A stretch of DNA of 59,962 nt from Paracoccus rhizosphaerae (lineage in GTDB: Bacteria; Pseudomonadota; Alphaproteobacteria; Rhodobacterales; Rhodobacteraceae), in NCBI RefSeq assembly GCF_026162645.1, contig NZ_JAOTBE010000017.1:1-59962 (forward strand), written 5' to 3'. A program made the translations under genes and the position numbers. Below, piece after piece: positions 16,327 to 28,287 of this stretch. Numbering within the stretch: position 1 is the stretch's first letter; every line of letters begins with the position of its first letter. The notes beneath the pieces were generated by a model. The model did not search any database. It was not told the origin of the DNA and saw only the letters and a program-made list of their open reading frames with translations.

Positions 16327-18162
16327 TCAGTCGCGGCGGCCGAACAGGCGCTCGATATCCGACAGCGGCAGCTTGACCCAGGTCGGGCGCCCGTGGTTGC
16401 ACTGGCCGGATTTCGGCGTGCGCTCCATCTCGCGCAGCAGGGCGTTCATCTCGTCGGCGGTCATGCGCCGCCCCGAGCGAACCGACCCGTGGCAAGCCAT
16501 GGACGACAGCACCGCATCGATCCGCGCCCGCAGCCGGTCCGATGCGCCCTGATCGGCCAGATCGTCCAGGATGTCGCGGATCAGCGCCTTGGCATCCAGC
16601 CGCGCCAGCATCGCCGGCACCTCGCGCACGGCGACCGCGCCGCCGCCGAAGGGCTCGATCACCAGGCCGAGGGCCGCCAGATCCTTGCCCACGGACAAGA
16701 TGCGTGCGGCATCGGCATCTGAAAGTTCCACGATCTCGGGGATCAACAGGGCCTGGGCCGCGATGCCGTTCGCCTCGGCCTGCGACTTCAGCCGCTCATA
16801 GACCAGGCGTTCGTGCGCGGCATGCTGATCGACGATGACCAGCCCGTCGGCGGTTTGCGCGATGATGTAGTTTTCGTGGATCTGCGCCCGAGCCGCCCCC
16901 AGGGGTGCATCGTCGGCGGGGTCTGGGCGCAGGTCCTCCACGGGTTCGAACCGAGCAGAGGGGGCCTCGGCAAAGCCGGGCTGCGGTGCCGGCGCCGTGG
17001 TGGCGGATGCGGGCGGGTGCGGCGCCTGCAGGTCCAGCCCTGCCCTGATGGCCGCTGCCGAATGCCGCACCGGGCCGTGCGACACCCGCGGTTGCATTGC
17101 CTGCAGCGTCGCCGCGCCCACGGTCGACGAGGCGCGGTGCCCGGCCCCCACCATCGCGTGACGCAGGGCGCTGACCACCAGTCCACGGGCCGCCTGGGGG
17201 TCGCGGAACCGCACCTCGGCCTTGGCGGGATGGACGTTCACGTCCACCAACTGCGGATCGCAGGTCAAGAACAGTACCGCCGCAGGGTGCCGCCCCGGCG
17301 CCAGAACGTCCATGTATCCCGCCCGCAGCGCACCTGTCAGCAGCTTGTCGCGGACCGGTCGGCCGTTCACATAAAGATGCTGGGCGACCGCCGCGCCGCG
17401 TGAATAGGTCGGCAGCGCCGCGAATCCGGTCAGCGCAATGCCGTCGCGCTCGGCATCGATGGGCAGGGCGTTGTCGGTGAACTCGACACCCATGATCCGG
17501 GTCAGGCGCATCGTCAGCGCGCCGAACAGTTCGCCCTGCTCGGCATCGGCGCGAAAGATCTCGCGCCCGTCCGAGGTCAGGCAGAAGCCGACATAGGGTT
17601 CGGCCATAGCCAGGCGGCGAACCGCCTCGGCCACGGCCTGCGTCTCGGCGCGCTCGGTGCGCAGGAACTTCAAGCGGGCGGGCGTGGCGAAGAACAGGTC
17701 GCGCAGTTCCACGACCGTGCCGCAATTCGCCGCGGCCGGGCGGGGGTCGGCCAGACGTCCGCCGGCCACCGTGATGACCGCGCCGTCAGAGCCGCGCCGG
17801 CGCGAGGTGATCGTCAGCCGCCCCACCGCTCCGAGCGAGGGCAGCGCCTCGCCCCGAAAGCCGAAGCTGCTGATCGCCAGCAGGTCGCTGCCGTCGATCT
17901 TGCTGGTCGCGTGGCGCGACAGGGCCAGCGGCAGCTCTGCCGGCAGCATCCCGCAGCCGTCGTCGATGACCCGGATCAGGCGCTTGCCGCCTTCCTCGAT
18001 TGCGATGTCGATGCGGCTGGCGCCGGCATCCAGCGCGTTCTCGACCAGTTCCTTGACGGCCGAGGCAGGGCGCTCGACCACCTCGCCCGCCGCGATGCGG
18101 TTGGCGGTATCCTCGTCCAGCTGGCGGATCACCGGGCTTATGTTGCGGGCGTGGCTGTTCAT
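16327..18162 (-). CDS. mutL: DNA mismatch repair protein MutL
   Basis: The 611-residue protein has the GHKL ATPase motifs [11 protein letters not shown] (38-48), DDGCGM (67-72) and GFRGEAL (101-107), an Ala/Pro-rich linker, and a C-terminal dimerisation domain. The endonuclease motif DQHA-xx-E-xxxx-E is present as [12 protein letters not shown] from about residue 445, with downstream [11 protein letters not shown] and CNHGRPT blocks. It therefore belongs to the nicking MutL class found in bacteria without MutH. Length is normal. It is convergent with the PQQ dehydrogenase. Confidence 0.97.
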   Translation of the reverse strand: MNSHARNISPVIRQLDEDTANRIAAGEVVERPASAVKELVENALDAGASRIDIAIEEGGKRLIRVIDDGCGMLPAELPLALSRHATSKIDGSDLLAISSFGFRGEALPSLGAVGRLTITSRRRGSDGAVITVAGGRLADPRPAAANCGTVVELRDLFFATPARLKFLRTERAETQAVAEAVRRLAMAEPYVGFCLTSDGREIFRADAEQGELFGALTMRLTRIMGVEFTDNALPIDAERDGIALTGFAALPTYSRGAAVAQHLYVNGRPVRDKLLTGALRAGYMDVLAPGRHPAAVLFLTCDPQLVDVNVHPAKAEVRFRDPQAARGLVVSALRHAMVGAGHRASSTVGAATLQAMQPRVSHGPVRHSAAAIRAGLDLQAPHPPASATTAPAPQPGFAEAPSARFEPVEDLRPDPADDAPLGAARAQIHENYIIAQTADGLVIVDQHAAHERLVYERLKSQAEANGIAAQALLIPEIVELSDADAARILSVGKDLAALGLVIEPFGGGAVAVREVPAMLARLDAKALIRDILDDLADQGASDRLRARIDAVLSSMACHGSVRSGRRMTADEMNALLREMERTPKSGQCNHGRPTWVKLPLSDIERLFGRRD

Positions 18163-18280
18163 CGCCCCAAATCTAGCAGCCCAAGGGCCGCGCCGCCAGT
18201 GTGTCGCGGTCGGCTGCCAACCCGAACGACCGCGCCGCGCCCCATCGGGGTGCGGCGCGTGGAGAGGCCTTTTCCCGGCT

Positions 18281-19600
18281 TCAGTTTGTGGCGGCGGTTT
18301 CGGCTTCGATCCCTTCGGGTTGGCCGACCAGGACGAATCGCAGCTGCTCGGGGTCCAGCAGGCGTTCGGCGACGCGGGTGACGTCCTCGGATGTCACCGC
18401 CTCGACCTTCGCATTCCGCTCGTCGATGTAATCGACCGGCAGCCCGATCAGCTGCATGCCTGACAGGATGCCCGCGATGCGCCCGTTGCCGTCGAACCGC
18501 AGCGGGTATTCGCCGGTCAGATAGGTCTTGGCGTCGGTCAGCTCCTGCTCGGTCACGCCCTGGGCCATCCTGCCCCATTCCTGGCGGATCAGGTCGACCG
18601 CCTCGGCCGTCGTCGCGTTCGACCCGGACATGCCACCCTGCCAGGTCTGGCCGTAAAGCCCGGTCGCCAGGCCGGTGCCGACGCCATAGGTCAGGCCGCG
18701 CTTCTCGCGGATCTCTTCCATCAGACGCGAGCTGAAGCCACCGCCGCCCAGGATGTGGTTCGCCACATAGGCCGCGAAATAATCCGGATCGTCGATTGGC
18801 AGGCCCGGCCCGGCGAAGGCCACGACCGTCTGCGGGCTGTTCCAGTCGATCACGGTCGTTCCGCCGGTCAGCTGCAGCTCGGCATCCTCGGGCAGGGGGG
18901 CAGTGCCGGTTTCCGGCAATCCGCCCAGGATGCGGTCCAGAAGGATCCCAAGCTCATCGGCCGAGATGTCGCCCGCCGCGCCAACGACCACCCGGTCGCG
19001 CGCCAGAACGCGGTTCTTGGCCGCGACAAGATCCTGCCGCCCCAGCTTGGCGACGCTCTCCAGCGTGCCGTTGACAGAGGTCGCATAGGGGTGGTCGCCC
19101 CAGGCCTGCGCCGCCATCTCCTTGGCGGCGATGCTGTTCGGGTCTGTGGCCTCGGACCGGATGATGGCCTGAACCTGGGCGCGGACGCGCTCGATGGCGT
19201 CGTCGTCGAAGCGCGGCTGCGTCAGGGCCTGGGCCAGCAGGTCGGCGGCCTCATCGCGGTTCTCGCTCAGCGCCTGGAAGCCGACCGACACCGTGTCGTC
19301 GCCCGCGTCGAATGACAGCCGTGCGCCCAGATCCTCGACCGCCTGCGCGTATTCCGTGGCGTTGCGCTTGGCAGCACCTTCCTCCAGCAGCCCGGTCATC
19401 AGGTTGATGGCCCCGCGCTTGCCCTCGGCGTCCAGGCTGGCGCCGCCGCGGAACTGGATGTCCAGCGCGACGAAGGGGATGCTCTCGTCCTCGACCAGCC
19501 ACGCCTCGATTCCGCCAGGCGAGGTGACTTCCTGGATCTCGATGGCCTGCGCGGGCAGGGCCAGCAGGACGAAGACGGCGGCTGCGGCAGCGCGGATCAT
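18281..19600 (-). CDS. M16 family peptidase-like protein without the zinc motif
   Basis: The 439-residue protein has a signal peptide ([15 protein letters not shown]) and the M16 two-domain fold ([34 protein letters not shown]). Where active enzymes have HxxEH it reads [14 protein letters not shown], so it lacks the zinc ligands and is probably the non-catalytic partner. It retains the substrate-binding region [14 protein letters not shown]. Its ATG overlaps the stop of the catalytic M16 gene by 4 bp, as expected for a heterodimer. Confidence 0.9.
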   Translation of the reverse strand: MIRAAAAAVFVLLALPAQAIEIQEVTSPGGIEAWLVEDESIPFVALDIQFRGGASLDAEGKRGAINLMTGLLEEGAAKRNATEYAQAVEDLGARLSFDAGDDTVSVGFQALSENRDEAADLLAQALTQPRFDDDAIERVRAQVQAIIRSEATDPNSIAAKEMAAQAWGDHPYATSVNGTLESVAKLGRQDLVAAKNRVLARDRVVVGAAGDISADELGILLDRILGGLPETGTAPLPEDAELQLTGGTTVIDWNSPQTVVAFAGPGLPIDDPDYFAAYVANHILGGGGFSSRLMEEIREKRGLTYGVGTGLATGLYGQTWQGGMSGSNATTAEAVDLIRQEWGRMAQGVTEQELTDAKTYLTGEYPLRFDGNGRIAGILSGMQLIGLPVDYIDERNAKVEAVTSEDVTRVAERLLDPEQLRFVLVGQPEGIEAETAATN

Positions 19601-21018
19601 GGCTGCACCTCCTGGGCGTTGGCGGGATTGTCGTTGGCGGTCGGCTGCGGCGCGGCGGCGGCGGTCTCGACGTCCTCGGGCAGAAGCCAGCCGGTGACGC
19701 TGCCCTGATCCGTCAGGACAAGGCGCGCGGCCTCCATGACGTCCTCGGCGGTGACGGCGGCCAAGATGTCAGGCCAGTCGTTCACGTCCTCGACCGTCAG
19801 GCCGGTGGATAGGCCCTGGCCATAGTCATAGGCACGGCCATGCGCCGAATCGCGGGCATAGATCTGAGCGGCCCGGATGCGGGTCTTGACCCGCTCAAGA
19901 TCGGCATCGTCCGGTCCATCCTTCAAGAACGTCGCCAGCGCCTCGTCCAGCGCCGCCTCGGCCTCCTCGGGGGTGACACCGGCCGAAGGCACCAGCGACA
20001 GTGTGAACTCGGTCCGGTCCAGCGACAGGCCGCTGTAGGACGCGCCCGCCCACAGCGCCTTGCCCGGCAGCACCAGCGCCCGGCCCAGGACCGAGGTCTG
20101 GGTCGAGCCGCCCAGCAGGTCCGCCAGCACCGTCAACGCCGCCGCCTGCCGCTGCTCTCCGGGGTCGCGTTCGGGGGCCAGGGTGGTCCGGGTCATGCGC
20201 GGCTGGGCCACGCGCGGGTCGGTCATCTCGACCCGGCGGGCGGTCTGCTTCACCGGCTCCTGCGGGCGCAGGCGCGGCGCATCGTCGCCCTTGGCGGGGA
20301 TGTCACCGTAATATTCCTCGGCCAGGCGGCGGGCCTCTTCGGGGGTGACGTCGCCGGCCAGGATCAGCACCGCGTCGTCGGGTCCGTAATGCGTGTCGTA
20401 CCAGTCGATCGCATCCTCGCGCGTCAGGGCCGCGATCTCGTCCCGCCAGCCGATGATCGGACGGCCATAGGGGTGGTTGTCATAGACGACGGCGTTCATC
20501 TCCTCGGCGAACAGCGCGGCCGGGTCGCTGTCCACGCGCTGAGCGCGTTCCTCGAGCACCACCTGACGCTCGGCCTGCCAGTCGTCTTCCGAGATCGACA
20601 GGTTTTCCATCCGGTCCGACTCCATCTCCATGATCAGCGGCAGCCGGTCGCTGGCGATGCGCTGGAAATAGGCGGTGTAGTCCCAGGACGTGAAGGCGTT
20701 GTCGCTGCCGCCATTGGCGGTGACGGTCTTCGACAGCTCTCCGGCGTCCAGCTTGTCGGTGCCCTTGAACATCAGGTGTTCCAGATAGTGGGCGATGCCG
20801 GACTTGCCGGGCACCTCGTCGGCGGCGCCGATCTGGTACCAGACCATCTGCACAACGACGGGGGCGCGGTGATCCTCGATCACCACGGTCTCCAGTCCGT
20901 TCGGCAGGGTGAAATGGCTGACGCCCTCGGGCATCTCGGCCCAGCCGGGCAGGGCGGTCAGGAATGTGGTCGCCGCCAGTGTGGCGGCCAGGACGGGACG
21001 GAATGCGGGGCGACGCAT
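19597..21018 (-). CDS. M16 family zinc metallopeptidase, catalytic subunit
   Basis: The 473-residue protein has a signal peptide (residues 1-27, ending LTALPGWA) and the inverted zinc motif HYLEH (77-81) in GKSGIAHYLEHLMFKGTDKL, with a downstream glutamate region in LEERAQRVDSDPAALFAEEMN. It is a periplasmic processing-peptidase homologue and should degrade or process exported peptides. GGAGG lies upstream of the ATG. The overlapping next gene encodes the partner without zinc ligands. Confidence 0.92.
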   Translation of the reverse strand: MRRPAFRPVLAATLAATTFLTALPGWAEMPEGVSHFTLPNGLETVVIEDHRAPVVVQMVWYQIGAADEVPGKSGIAHYLEHLMFKGTDKLDAGELSKTVTANGGSDNAFTSWDYTAYFQRIASDRLPLIMEMESDRMENLSISEDDWQAERQVVLEERAQRVDSDPAALFAEEMNAVVYDNHPYGRPIIGWRDEIAALTREDAIDWYDTHYGPDDAVLILAGDVTPEEARRLAEEYYGDIPAKGDDAPRLRPQEPVKQTARRVEMTDPRVAQPRMTRTTLAPERDPGEQRQAAALTVLADLLGGSTQTSVLGRALVLPGKALWAGASYSGLSLDRTEFTLSLVPSAGVTPEEAEAALDEALATFLKDGPDDADLERVKTRIRAAQIYARDSAHGRAYDYGQGLSTGLTVEDVNDWPDILAAVTAEDVMEAARLVLTDQGSVTGWLLPEDVETAAAAPQPTANDNPANAQEVQP

Positions 21019-21120
21019 GGGTGGTGCAACCTCCTCTTGCTGCGGCGAAACTTGGACCGCAAAGGGGGTTGGCGCAAGCTTACTCTCGCGATTGTGCGGC
21101 GGGCGTGATGCCGCGCCCGG

Positions 21121-21645
21121 TCAATCCTCGGCCGGCGCGGGCGCCGTCGAGGTGATCGCCCCGGCGCGCTGCCAGCGCAGCTGCTCCTGCCGCGCGTCCA
21201 GCGCCATCGGATCATAGGCGCGCTGGTAGACCGAGCTGCCGAAGATCCGCTCCAGCGGGCGGCGGCCGTTGCGGGCGCGCCATGCCGCATCCGAGGCGGC
21301 CAGCGTCTCGCGGATCTGCGGATCGGTGCCGCCGGTGCGGGCGGCATAGGCCACCAGCGCCTGGTCGCTGGCCGCAATGCCGCGATCCTGCAGGCGTTCG
21401 GGGTTGCCGCCGAGGGCGGCGACCGCTTCTCCCATCGGGTTCGGGTCGGTGATGTTCGCGCCGCCCGGCGTCGGGGCGGGCAGCACCGACAGGTCGGGCG
21501 GCATGGTCAGCGACCGCGTGGGCAGGATGGCGAATTCGTCCGGTCCGGTGCGGCCCGCGTTGAAGTTGTTCAGCTGCCCGCCGCCGCTGCAGCCTGCCAC
21601 GACCGACGCTGCCGCCAATCCGATCACCAGCGCGCTTTTCCGCAT
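21121..21645 (-). CDS. DUF3035 lipoprotein
   Basis: The 174-residue protein has a lipoprotein signal with lipobox VVAGC (C19), then a region rich in Gly, Asn and Pro with GPDEFAILPTRSLTMPPDLSVLP, the conserved core I associate with DUF3035. No function is known for the family. It lies between lspA, which would process its lipobox, and the M16 pair on the same strand, probably within one operon running from purH. Confidence 0.85.
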   Translation of the reverse strand: MRKSALVIGLAAASVVAGCSGGGQLNNFNAGRTGPDEFAILPTRSLTMPPDLSVLPAPTPGGANITDPNPMGEAVAALGGNPERLQDRGIAASDQALVAYAARTGGTDPQIRETLAASDAAWRARNGRRPLERIFGSSVYQRAYDPMALDARQEQLRWQRAGAITSTAPAPAED

Positions 21646-21674
21646 GCCCTGTCCCCTTGGTTCGTTGGCCCTGC

Positions 21675-22348
21675 TTAGCCGGATTTTCCGCGCCCGTCAC
21701 GCGTCTCGTCAGATTGGTCGAACAGGTCGGGCTGCAAGGGGCGCGGCGGCGTCCTGGGCGCCTTTGGGGCGGATTTCGGTGCGGGTTTGGGCGCGGCAGC
21801 GTCCGGCGCGGCCTTCTGCGGCATCAGCACCAGCCCGATCGCACCGGCAAAGATCGAGATGTCGGCCACGTTGAAGCTGTAGGGGTTCTGCCAGCCGGGC
21901 AGCGACATGTTGAGGAAATCGGCCACCGCGCCATAAAGAAGGCGGTCGATCACGTTCCCAACCGCCCCACCGATCAGAAGGCCCGCCGCAACCCTGCCGA
22001 ACCGGCCCATTGCTGACCGCCACACCCAGATCCAGACCCACAGGCAGATGGCCAGCGCAATGCCGATCAGCACCCACCGCATCACGTCCTGTTCGGACGA
22101 CATCAGGCCGAAGTTCACGCCCTGGTTCCAGGCCATGCGCAGGTTCAGCCAGGGCGGCAGGACGTCGATCTCGCGCACCCGGTCCAGCTGCATCACGTGG
22201 ACCACAAGGTACTTCAGCGCCTGGTCCAGCAGGAAGATGCCTGCCGCGACCCACGCCACCAGCCGCATGTCGCTTCGTGCGGGCGGCGGGGGCGTGCGCG
22301 GCTTGCGCGGCCGCGGGGCCTTGGCGGCGGGTTTGGCGGGCGCGGACA

Positions 22349-22349
<1 letters not shown>
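21675..22349 (-). CDS. lspA: Lipoprotein signal peptidase (signal peptidase II)
   Basis: LspA cleaves prolipoprotein signal peptides at the inner membrane. The 224-residue protein has four membrane helices and the two catalytic aspartate regions [17 protein letters not shown] and [11 protein letters not shown]. It carries an unusual N-terminal extension of about 27 residues rich in Ala, Pro, Lys and Arg and a C-terminal tail of about 50 residues with repeated AP/KP dipeptides; typical LspA has about 160 residues. The start overlaps the purH stop in TGATG. It precedes a lipoprotein gene. Confidence 0.95.
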
Positions 22350-23950
<1,601 letters not shown>

Positions 23951-23997
23951 GGAAGGGGCCTCGTGTCTGGTTCCACGCCCGATTAGCGAAGCCGGTC

Positions 23998-24048
23998 CAG
24001 ACAGTCCAGCGCCGGATGCCGATGGATGCCCCGCCGGCGACTGTCCGG
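23998..24048 (-). other. Long imperfect hairpin upstream of purH
   Basis: GACAGT and CGCCGG on one arm (24000-24015) pair with CCGGCG and ACTGTC (24034-24045), separated by an 18-nt loop and interrupted by a small bulge. It lies 50-95 bp upstream of the purH start and downstream of the methyltransferase stop on the minus strand, so it could sit in the purH leader or mark the end of the upstream transcript. It has no T-run. The function is unknown. Confidence 0.35.
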
Positions 24049-24134
24049 CACGTTGCTGCCATGCTGGTTGCGGAGGGTCTCCAACCGCCTGAACTCATCT
24101 TTCGGACTGCCCTGCCGAGCCAGAACGCCGGCGT

Positions 24135-25397
24135 CTAGGCGTCCACCGGCTTTCGCAGCCGTGCCATGTAGAAGCCGTCCATCCCGCCCTTGTCGGGCCA
24201 GAAGTCGGGGCGCAGGCGCAGGCCGCCTTCCTCGGTAATCCATTCGGGGTCGATGCCCGGCAGGTCGAAACGCTCAACCATCAGGCCAGGGTGGCGGGCC
24301 AGCGCCTCGTCGATCTGCACCTCGCCCTCGTCGGGGATGAGGGAGCAGGTCGCAAAGACCAGCCGTCCGCCGGGGCGCAGCAGCGACAGCGCGTGGTCCA
24401 GCAGCGCTGACTGCAGCTCGATCAGCTCGGCGATGCCGTGGCCGTCGCGGATGAAGGGCAGGTCCGGGTGGCGTCGGATCGTGCCGGTGGCCGAACAGGG
24501 CGCGTCCAGCAGGATCGCGTCGAACTGGATGTCTGGGCGCCATGCCAGCGCATCGGCGGCCACCAGCCGTGCGGTCAGGCCGCAGCGGGCCAGGTTCTCG
24601 GCCACGCGCTTCAGGCGCTGGTCGTTGACGTCGACGGCGATCACCTCGGCCTTGGCGGCGGCCAGCTGCAGCGTCTTGCCGCCGGGCGCGGCGCAAAGAT
24701 CCGCTATGCGTTCCCCCGCCTGCGGGTTCAGAAGACGCACGGGCAGGGCGGCGGCGGCGTCCTGCACCCACCAGTCGCCCACGTCATAGCCAGGCAGCGC
24801 CGTCACCTGCGCCGGGCCGTGGATGCGCCACGACCCGGTGGGCAACGGATCGGCGCCGGGCACCGCCGCCGCGCCGGGGCGGGGCGTCAGGTCCAGGGGC
24901 GCGCCGCGCTGATGGGCGGCCTCGATGGCGGCCATGACGTTCTCGCCATAGGCGTCCACCAGCGGACCCCGCAGCCATTCGGGCAGCCGCTGCGGCGGCA
25001 GGTCCGCCCAGCCTGCGAAGGCGCTGGCCTTGCGCAGCACCGCGTTCACCATGCCGGCTGCAGCCTGCCCGCGCTTGCCAAGCGTGCGCGTCAGATCGAC
25101 CGCAGCGCCGACGACTCCGTGCGCCGGGGCGCCCAGCTCCAGCATCTCGACCACGGCCAGACGCAGGACGTCGGCGATCTGGGGCGCGGGCTTGCGGGCG
25201 ACCAGCGGCTCGATCACCCGGTCGGCGCGGCCCTGGTGTCGCAGGGTCTCGGCCGCCAGCCGCGCCGCGCGGGCCTGGTCTGCCACCGGCAGCGACCGCA
25301 GCGCGCCGGACTGGTCCGACAGGGACCGTCCCTCGCGCACGCCCTGGATCAATCGCAAGGCGCCCCTGCGCGCCACATCGCCGCCCGGCTTTGCCAA
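24135..25397 (-). CDS. RsmB/NOP family rRNA cytosine-C5 methyltransferase
   Basis: The 420-residue protein has an N-terminal NusB-like RNA-binding domain (ADQARAARLAAETLRHQGRADRVIEPLVARKP) and a C-terminal SAM methyltransferase domain: ADLCAAPGGKTLQLAAA (motif I), LLDAPCSATGTIRRHPD (motif IV with the conserved Pro-Cys) and FATCSLIPDEGE (the catalytic Cys). The given start is a TTG at 25397; a GTG at 25376 is another option. It probably methylates 16S rRNA. It is divergent from the DUF1674 gene. Confidence 0.9.
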   Translation of the reverse strand: MAKPGGDVARRGALRLIQGVREGRSLSDQSGALRSLPVADQARAARLAAETLRHQGRADRVIEPLVARKPAPQIADVLRLAVVEMLELGAPAHGVVGAAVDLTRTLGKRGQAAAGMVNAVLRKASAFAGWADLPPQRLPEWLRGPLVDAYGENVMAAIEAAHQRGAPLDLTPRPGAAAVPGADPLPTGSWRIHGPAQVTALPGYDVGDWWVQDAAAALPVRLLNPQAGERIADLCAAPGGKTLQLAAAKAEVIAVDVNDQRLKRVAENLARCGLTARLVAADALAWRPDIQFDAILLDAPCSATGTIRRHPDLPFIRDGHGIAELIELQSALLDHALSLLRPGGRLVFATCSLIPDEGEVQIDEALARHPGLMVERFDLPGIDPEWITEEGGLRLRPDFWPDKGGMDGFYMARLRKPVDA

Positions 25398-25467
25398 ATC
25401 GCTTTCCTTTGCCTACATGTTCGTCAAGACTGACCGTCACCCATACGCCCATCCGGAGGATCTTTCC

Positions 25468-25644
25468 ATGAGCGATGACACCCCCGACCTGCCGTCCGCC
25501 GCGCAGCGCGCCCTGGCCGAGGCCGAGGAACGCCGCCGGGCGCAATCCGCGCAGATCCTGCCCAAGGAATACGGCGGCCGCGACGGGCCGGAACCCGTGC
25601 GCTATGGCGATTACGAAAAGAACGGCATCGCGGTGGATTTCTGA
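25468..25644 (+). CDS. DUF1674 protein, succinate dehydrogenase assembly factor 4-like
   Basis: This 58-residue protein ends in KEYGGRDGPEPVRYGDYEKNGIAVDF, matching the conserved C-terminus of DUF1674 (SDHAF4), which helps flavinylated SdhA assemble into complex II. The start at 25468 is fixed by GGAGGA seven bases upstream; a longer in-frame start is rejected. The helical N-terminal half is rich in Ala, Glu and Arg. No sdh genes are nearby in the window. An amidase gene follows 18 bp later. Confidence 0.85.
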   Translation: MSDDTPDLPSAAQRALAEAEERRRAQSAQILPKEYGGRDGPEPVRYGDYEKNGIAVDF

Positions 25645-25662
25645 ATGGCCGGGGGCAACTGA

Positions 25663-26994
25663 ATGGACTGGCTGAAGGCCTCGGCCACGCAGCAGGGGCG
25701 CGCCATCCTGGCGGGCCTTCTGGACCCGATCAACCAGACCGAGGCCTATCTGGAGGCCGCAAAGTCCCATCTCGACTGCGCCCGCATCTATGCCCGCCTG
25801 ACGCCCGCCCGCGCCCGCTCCGAGGCCGTGGCCGCCCATGACCGGGCCAAGCAGGAACGCCGCCACAGCCTGCTGGACGGCGTTGCGATCAGCTGGAAGG
25901 ACAATATCGACAGCGGCGGCACCGTGACCGAGGCGGGATCGAAGCTGCTTGAGGGCCGCGTGCCGCGCAAGGATGCCAATATCCTGTCGCGCGCGGCGCG
26001 GCGCGGCACGGTCTGTCTGGGCAAGACGCACATGACCGAGCTGGCGTTCTCGGGCCTGGGCCTGAATCCGGTGACGGCCACGCCGCCGAATGCGCTGGAC
26101 CCGGCGCTGGCGCCCGGCGGGTCGTCGTCGGGTGCGGCGGTGTCGGTGGCCTTGGGGCTGGCGGCTGCGGCGATCGGGACGGATACCGGCGGCTCGGTCA
26201 GGGTGCCGGCGGCTTGGAACGGGCTGGTGGGCTTCAAGCCGACGCATGACGCGCTGCCCGAGAAAGGCGTGGTGCCGCTGGCCCGCCGCTTCGACATCGC
26301 CGGTCCCATCGCCCGCACGGTTGAGGATTGCGCCGAGCTGTTTGCCATCATGGCCGACCAGCGCGCCCCGGACCTGGACCAGGCGACCGTCCGCGGCCTG
26401 CGCCTGATGGTGCTGGACGGTCTGCCCTTCGATGGGGCCGAGGCCGGGCCGGTCGCGGCCTTCGAGGATGCCGTGGCGCGGCTGGCGAATGCCGGGGCAA
26501 GTGTCGCCCACGTCACCACCGACTGGCTGGACCGGGCAATGGCGCTGTCGCCGCAGCTCTTTGCGCCAGAGGCCTATGGCATCTGGCGGGCGCAGATCGA
26601 GGATGCGCCCGAGCTGATGTGGAAGCCCATCCTGGACCGTTTCCGTGGCGGGGCCGAGGTCAGCGGCCCGGATTACGTCGCCGCGTGGGAGCAGCTGTCC
26701 CGCATTCGCCGCAAGTGGATCAAGGATGTCGTCGGCGGCTATGACGCGGTTCTGGTGCCGACGGTGCCGATCATGCCCCCCGCCACTGACCGGCTGATGA
26801 ATGACGAGGCCGAGTTCGTGCGCGCCAACCTTCTGACGCTGCGCAATACGCGAATCGCGAACCTGTTGGGCCTGCCCTCGATCACCTTGCCGACCGGGCA
26901 TCCCTGCTGCGGGATATCGCTCATGGGGCATGCGGGTCTGGACCGCCACCTGCTGCGCGTCGCCGCCGGGGCCGAGGCCGCGCTGGCCGCATAG
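25663..26994 (+). CDS. Amidase signature family protein
   Basis: The 443-residue protein has the amidase Ser-cisSer-Lys triad: K79 in VAISWKDNID, S154 in PGGSSSGAAV and S178 in GTDTGGSVR. The fold hydrolyses amide bonds and includes GatA, but this gene stands apart from gatC and gatB and lacks obvious GatA-specific neighbours, so a general amidase is the safer call. The substrate is unknown. It follows the DUF1674 gene closely and may share its promoter. Confidence 0.88.
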   Translation: MDWLKASATQQGRAILAGLLDPINQTEAYLEAAKSHLDCARIYARLTPARARSEAVAAHDRAKQERRHSLLDGVAISWKDNIDSGGTVTEAGSKLLEGRVPRKDANILSRAARRGTVCLGKTHMTELAFSGLGLNPVTATPPNALDPALAPGGSSSGAAVSVALGLAAAAIGTDTGGSVRVPAAWNGLVGFKPTHDALPEKGVVPLARRFDIAGPIARTVEDCAELFAIMADQRAPDLDQATVRGLRLMVLDGLPFDGAEAGPVAAFEDAVARLANAGASVAHVTTDWLDRAMALSPQLFAPEAYGIWRAQIEDAPELMWKPILDRFRGGAEVSGPDYVAAWEQLSRIRRKWIKDVVGGYDAVLVPTVPIMPPATDRLMNDEAEFVRANLLTLRNTRIANLLGLPSITLPTGHPCCGISLMGHAGLDRHLLRVAAGAEAALAA

Positions 26995-27080
26995 GCCCTG
27001 TCCCGGCTGGACGCAGGGGTGTCTTCACGCTAATGTTTCCGCCAAGAACGGGGCGAAGACCCCGAAGAAGCGAGGCACAG

Positions 27081-28283
27081 ATGGCATTCCCCGAGCGGTT
27101 CTCGAACCTGCCGGAATACGCGTTTCCGCGTCTGCGGGCGCTGCTGGCGGACATCACCCCTGGGTTGTCCGCGGGCGAATCCCCCGTGGTCCTGACCATC
27201 GGCGAGCCGCGCCACCCGATGCCGGATTTCGTGGCAGACGTCATGGCCGACAGCATCGGTGAGCTGGCGAAATACCCGATCAACGAAGGCACGCCCGAAC
27301 TGCTGGCGGCGATCGGCGGCTGGCTGGGGCGGCGCTATGACCTGAATGTCGCGCCTGATCGGCTGATGGTCCTGAACGGCACGCGCGAGGGGTTGTTCAA
27401 CGCAGCCCTTGCGCTCTGCCCCGAGGTGAAGAACGGCCGGCGCCCTGCGATCCTGATCCCGAACCCGTTCTATCAGGTCTATGCCGTGGCCGCCGCCGCG
27501 GTTCAGGCCGACCCGATCTTCGTCCCCGCCACGCCCGATACCGGCAACCTGCCCGATTACGCGGCGCTGGACCCGGCGCTGCTGGACCGCGTCGCGTTGG
27601 CCTATGTGTGTTCGCCCGCCAATCCGCAGGGCGCGGTGGCCGGGTGCGACTATCTGGAACGTCTGGTGGCCCTGGCCGAGCGTCACGATTTCCTGATCCT
27701 GGCCGACGAATGCTATTCCGAGATCTGGCGCGACACGCCGCCGCCCGGTGCGCTGAAGGTCGCGACCGACATGGGGCTGCCAGACCGGGTGGTGATGTTC
27801 AACTCGCTGTCGAAACGCTCGAACCTGCCGGGGTTGCGATCGGGCTTCGCCGCAGGTGGCGTGGCCCAGATCCGGGAATTGCGCCGCCTGCGCAGCTATG
27901 CCGGAGCGCCTCTGTCGCTGCCGGTGCAGCGCGTCAGCGAACGCGCCTGGGCCGACGAGGCGCATGTGGACGCCAGCCGGGCGCTTTACCAGCAGAAATA
28001 CCGCATCGCCGACCGGGTGCTGGGCAACGTCCCCGGCTATCGCCCGGTCGAGGGCGGGTTCTTCCTGTGGCTGCCCGTCGATGACGGAGAGGCCGCGGCC
28101 CGCAAGCTGTGGGCCCGCGCCGGCATCCAGGTGCTGCCGGGCGCCTATCTGTCGCGGGACGTGGACGGCCACAATCCGGGGCAGGGCTTCGTCCGCGTGG
28201 CGCTTGTCGCCGATGCGGACCAGACCGAGGCGGCGCTGACGCGCCTGCGCGCGGTGCTTTACGACGACAACGCTGAGGGGTGA
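27081..28283 (+). CDS. Class I/II aminotransferase, DapC-like (N-succinyldiaminopimelate aminotransferase)
   Basis: The 400-residue PLP enzyme begins [22 protein letters not shown], typical of DapC-type succinyldiaminopimelate aminotransferases, and has [18 protein letters not shown] and the PLP-lysine region [16 protein letters not shown]. It would act one step after DapD in the same pathway, although the genes are 24 kb apart. The start at 27081 follows GCGAGG; an upstream in-frame start has no ribosome site. It is 4 bp from ftsK. Confidence 0.85.
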   Translation: MAFPERFSNLPEYAFPRLRALLADITPGLSAGESPVVLTIGEPRHPMPDFVADVMADSIGELAKYPINEGTPELLAAIGGWLGRRYDLNVAPDRLMVLNGTREGLFNAALALCPEVKNGRRPAILIPNPFYQVYAVAAAAVQADPIFVPATPDTGNLPDYAALDPALLDRVALAYVCSPANPQGAVAGCDYLERLVALAERHDFLILADECYSEIWRDTPPPGALKVATDMGLPDRVVMFNSLSKRSNLPGLRSGFAAGGVAQIRELRRLRSYAGAPLSLPVQRVSERAWADEAHVDASRALYQQKYRIADRVLGNVPGYRPVEGGFFLWLPVDDGEAAARKLWARAGIQVLPGAYLSRDVDGHNPGQGFVRVALVADADQTEAALTRLRAVLYDDNAEG

Positions 28284-28287
28284 GATC

